Shown here in pieces: positions 17,198 through 17,491 of a stretch of 17,491 nt of DNA. The notes under the pieces are model-generated. The model searched no databases. It worked only from the letters and a program-made list of their open reading frames with translations, and was not told the origin of the DNA. The stretch is taken from NCBI GenBank assembly GCA_041547565.1, contig JBFEUI010000051.1, positions 1-17,491 of the forward strand, read 5' to 3'. Numbering within the stretch: position 1 is the first letter of the stretch; every line of letters starts with the position of its first letter. This DNA is from JBFEUI01 sp041547565 (GTDB lineage: Bacteria; Pseudomonadota; Gammaproteobacteria; Thiohalomonadales; Thiohalomonadaceae). Both the position numbers and the translations under genes were made by a program.

Positions 17198-17200
17198 AGG
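17180..17200 (+). repeat. Three tandem GTGAAGG heptamers spanning the permease stop
   Basis: GTGAAGG occurs head to tail at 17180-17186, 17187-17193 and 17194-17200. The first two units encode the last residues of the permease and the third supplies its TGA stop (17195-17197). They differ from the GTGAAAC and GTGAGAC units further right by one or two bases. Two further related units, GTTAAAC and GTGAAAC, follow at 17208-17221. Confidence 0.85.
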
Positions 17201-17220
17201 GAAACCCGTTAAACGTGAAA

Positions 17221-17297
17221 CGAATATAGGGCACCCCATGGGCGTCGTGGCGGAATCGTGATGGCGGGCACGGCCCGCCCTATGGCCGTGTTATTCG
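17221..17297. mobile_element. Small inverted-repeat element lying between heptamers
   Basis: The outer ends CGAATA (17221-17226) and TATTCG (17292-17297) are complementary, and inside them ATAGGGC (17226-17232) matches GCCCTAT (17277-17283). The right arm also forms a tight hairpin, GGCGGGC-ACG-GCCCGCC, at 17263-17279. Heptamers of the GTGAAAC family abut both sides, as if a small non-coding element had entered a repeat tract. It encodes no protein. It could be a MITE-like element or a REP-type sequence; the arms match only in part, and no target duplication distinct from the repeat itself can be shown. Confidence 0.4.
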
Positions 17298-17317
17298 TAA
17301 AAGGTGAAACGTGAAAC
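17297..17317 (+). repeat. Three tandem heptamers (GTAAAAG, then GTGAAAC twice)
   Basis: GTAAAAG at 17297-17303 is followed by GTGAAAC at 17304-17310 and 17311-17317. They are the same unit as at 17215-17221 on the other side of the inverted-repeat element. A further related unit, GTGAGGG, stands alone at 17337-17343. Confidence 0.8.
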
Positions 17318-17356
17318 GAGGGGGTTGACGGGCTTCGTGAGGGTCATACACTTTGG

Positions 17357-17491
17357 TCACGTCTCACGTCTCACGTCTCACGTCTCACGTCTCACGTCTC
17401 ACGTCTCACGTCTCACGTCTCACGTCTCACGTCTCACGTCTCACGTCTCACGTCTCACGTCTCACGTCTCACGTCTCACGTCTCACGTCTC
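17357..17491. repeat. Perfect heptanucleotide tandem array (GTCTCAC)n
   Basis: After a partial unit TCAC, GTCTCAC repeats without a single mismatch from 17361 to the window end: 131 bases, about 18.7 units, truncated by the edge. Read on the minus strand the unit is GTGAGAC, one base different from the GTGAAAC units to the left, so the array looks like an inverted, homogenised block of the same family. Because 7 is not a multiple of 3, any reading frame crosses it in 21-base periods; the plus strand has no stop in the repeat, while the minus strand has TGA in every frame. No gene is seen here. Confidence 0.97.

Noticed and set aside
17357..17491. CRISPR array
   Set aside because: The repeats are contiguous 7-mers with no spacers, and no cas genes are present.

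Overview
This window reads as ordinary chromosome of a moderately GC-rich gammaproteobacterium. The basis is gene content: an EttA that keeps Escherichia coli residue numbering at both catalytic glutamates, a small acidic protein recalling a gammaproteobacterial DUF family, a CysL/YeiE-like LysR regulator, a PerM-type permease, and a redox-flavoured signalling pair. A sulfur-oxidising or Chromatiales-like host would fit, but that is inference; no phage, plasmid, CRISPR, rRNA or tRNA genes are visible.

Layout. Bases 1-71 probably carry the last codons of a gene entering from the left. A 325-base gene-free stretch with a perfect 12-bp palindrome and a consensus -10 box leads to a small acidic protein (397-714). 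It converges, with an 8-bp gap, on a minus-strand block of three housekeeping-type genes: a Lon-family protease (723-3182), a TrpB2-type PLP enzyme (3356-4708) and the ABC-F ribosome factor EttA (4892-6556). EttA diverges from a plus-strand signalling pair: a receiver-PAS-PAS protein with a degenerate GGDEF domain (6719-8413) and a chemoreceptor whose periplasmic domain carries a CxxCH haem c motif (8599-10230). A strong intrinsic terminator at 10272-10303 closes that section. A well-spaced promoter with an extended -10 then drives an RND efflux adaptor-permease pair (10432-14684; stop and start overlap by 4 bases; no outer-membrane channel gene). Next comes an apparent operon of a LysR regulator, an unrecognised 125-residue protein (4-base overlap) and an AI-2E/PerM-family permease (11-base gap).

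The right edge is the most unusual part. The permease gene runs into heptanucleotide repeats, so its stop codon lies inside a repeat unit. Variant heptamers follow, then an inverted-repeat element of about 77 bp, then more heptamers, then an uninterrupted tandem array of GTCTCAC that continues past the window edge. The array is the reverse complement of GTGAGAC, so all these units look like one degenerate family (GTGAAGG, GTGAAAC, GTGAGAC) in both orientations.

I found no convincing new multi-gene system. The best leads are the heptamer array with its embedded element, the haem-c chemoreceptor beside a non-catalytic GGDEF regulator, and the uncharacterised small protein coupled to the LysR regulator.
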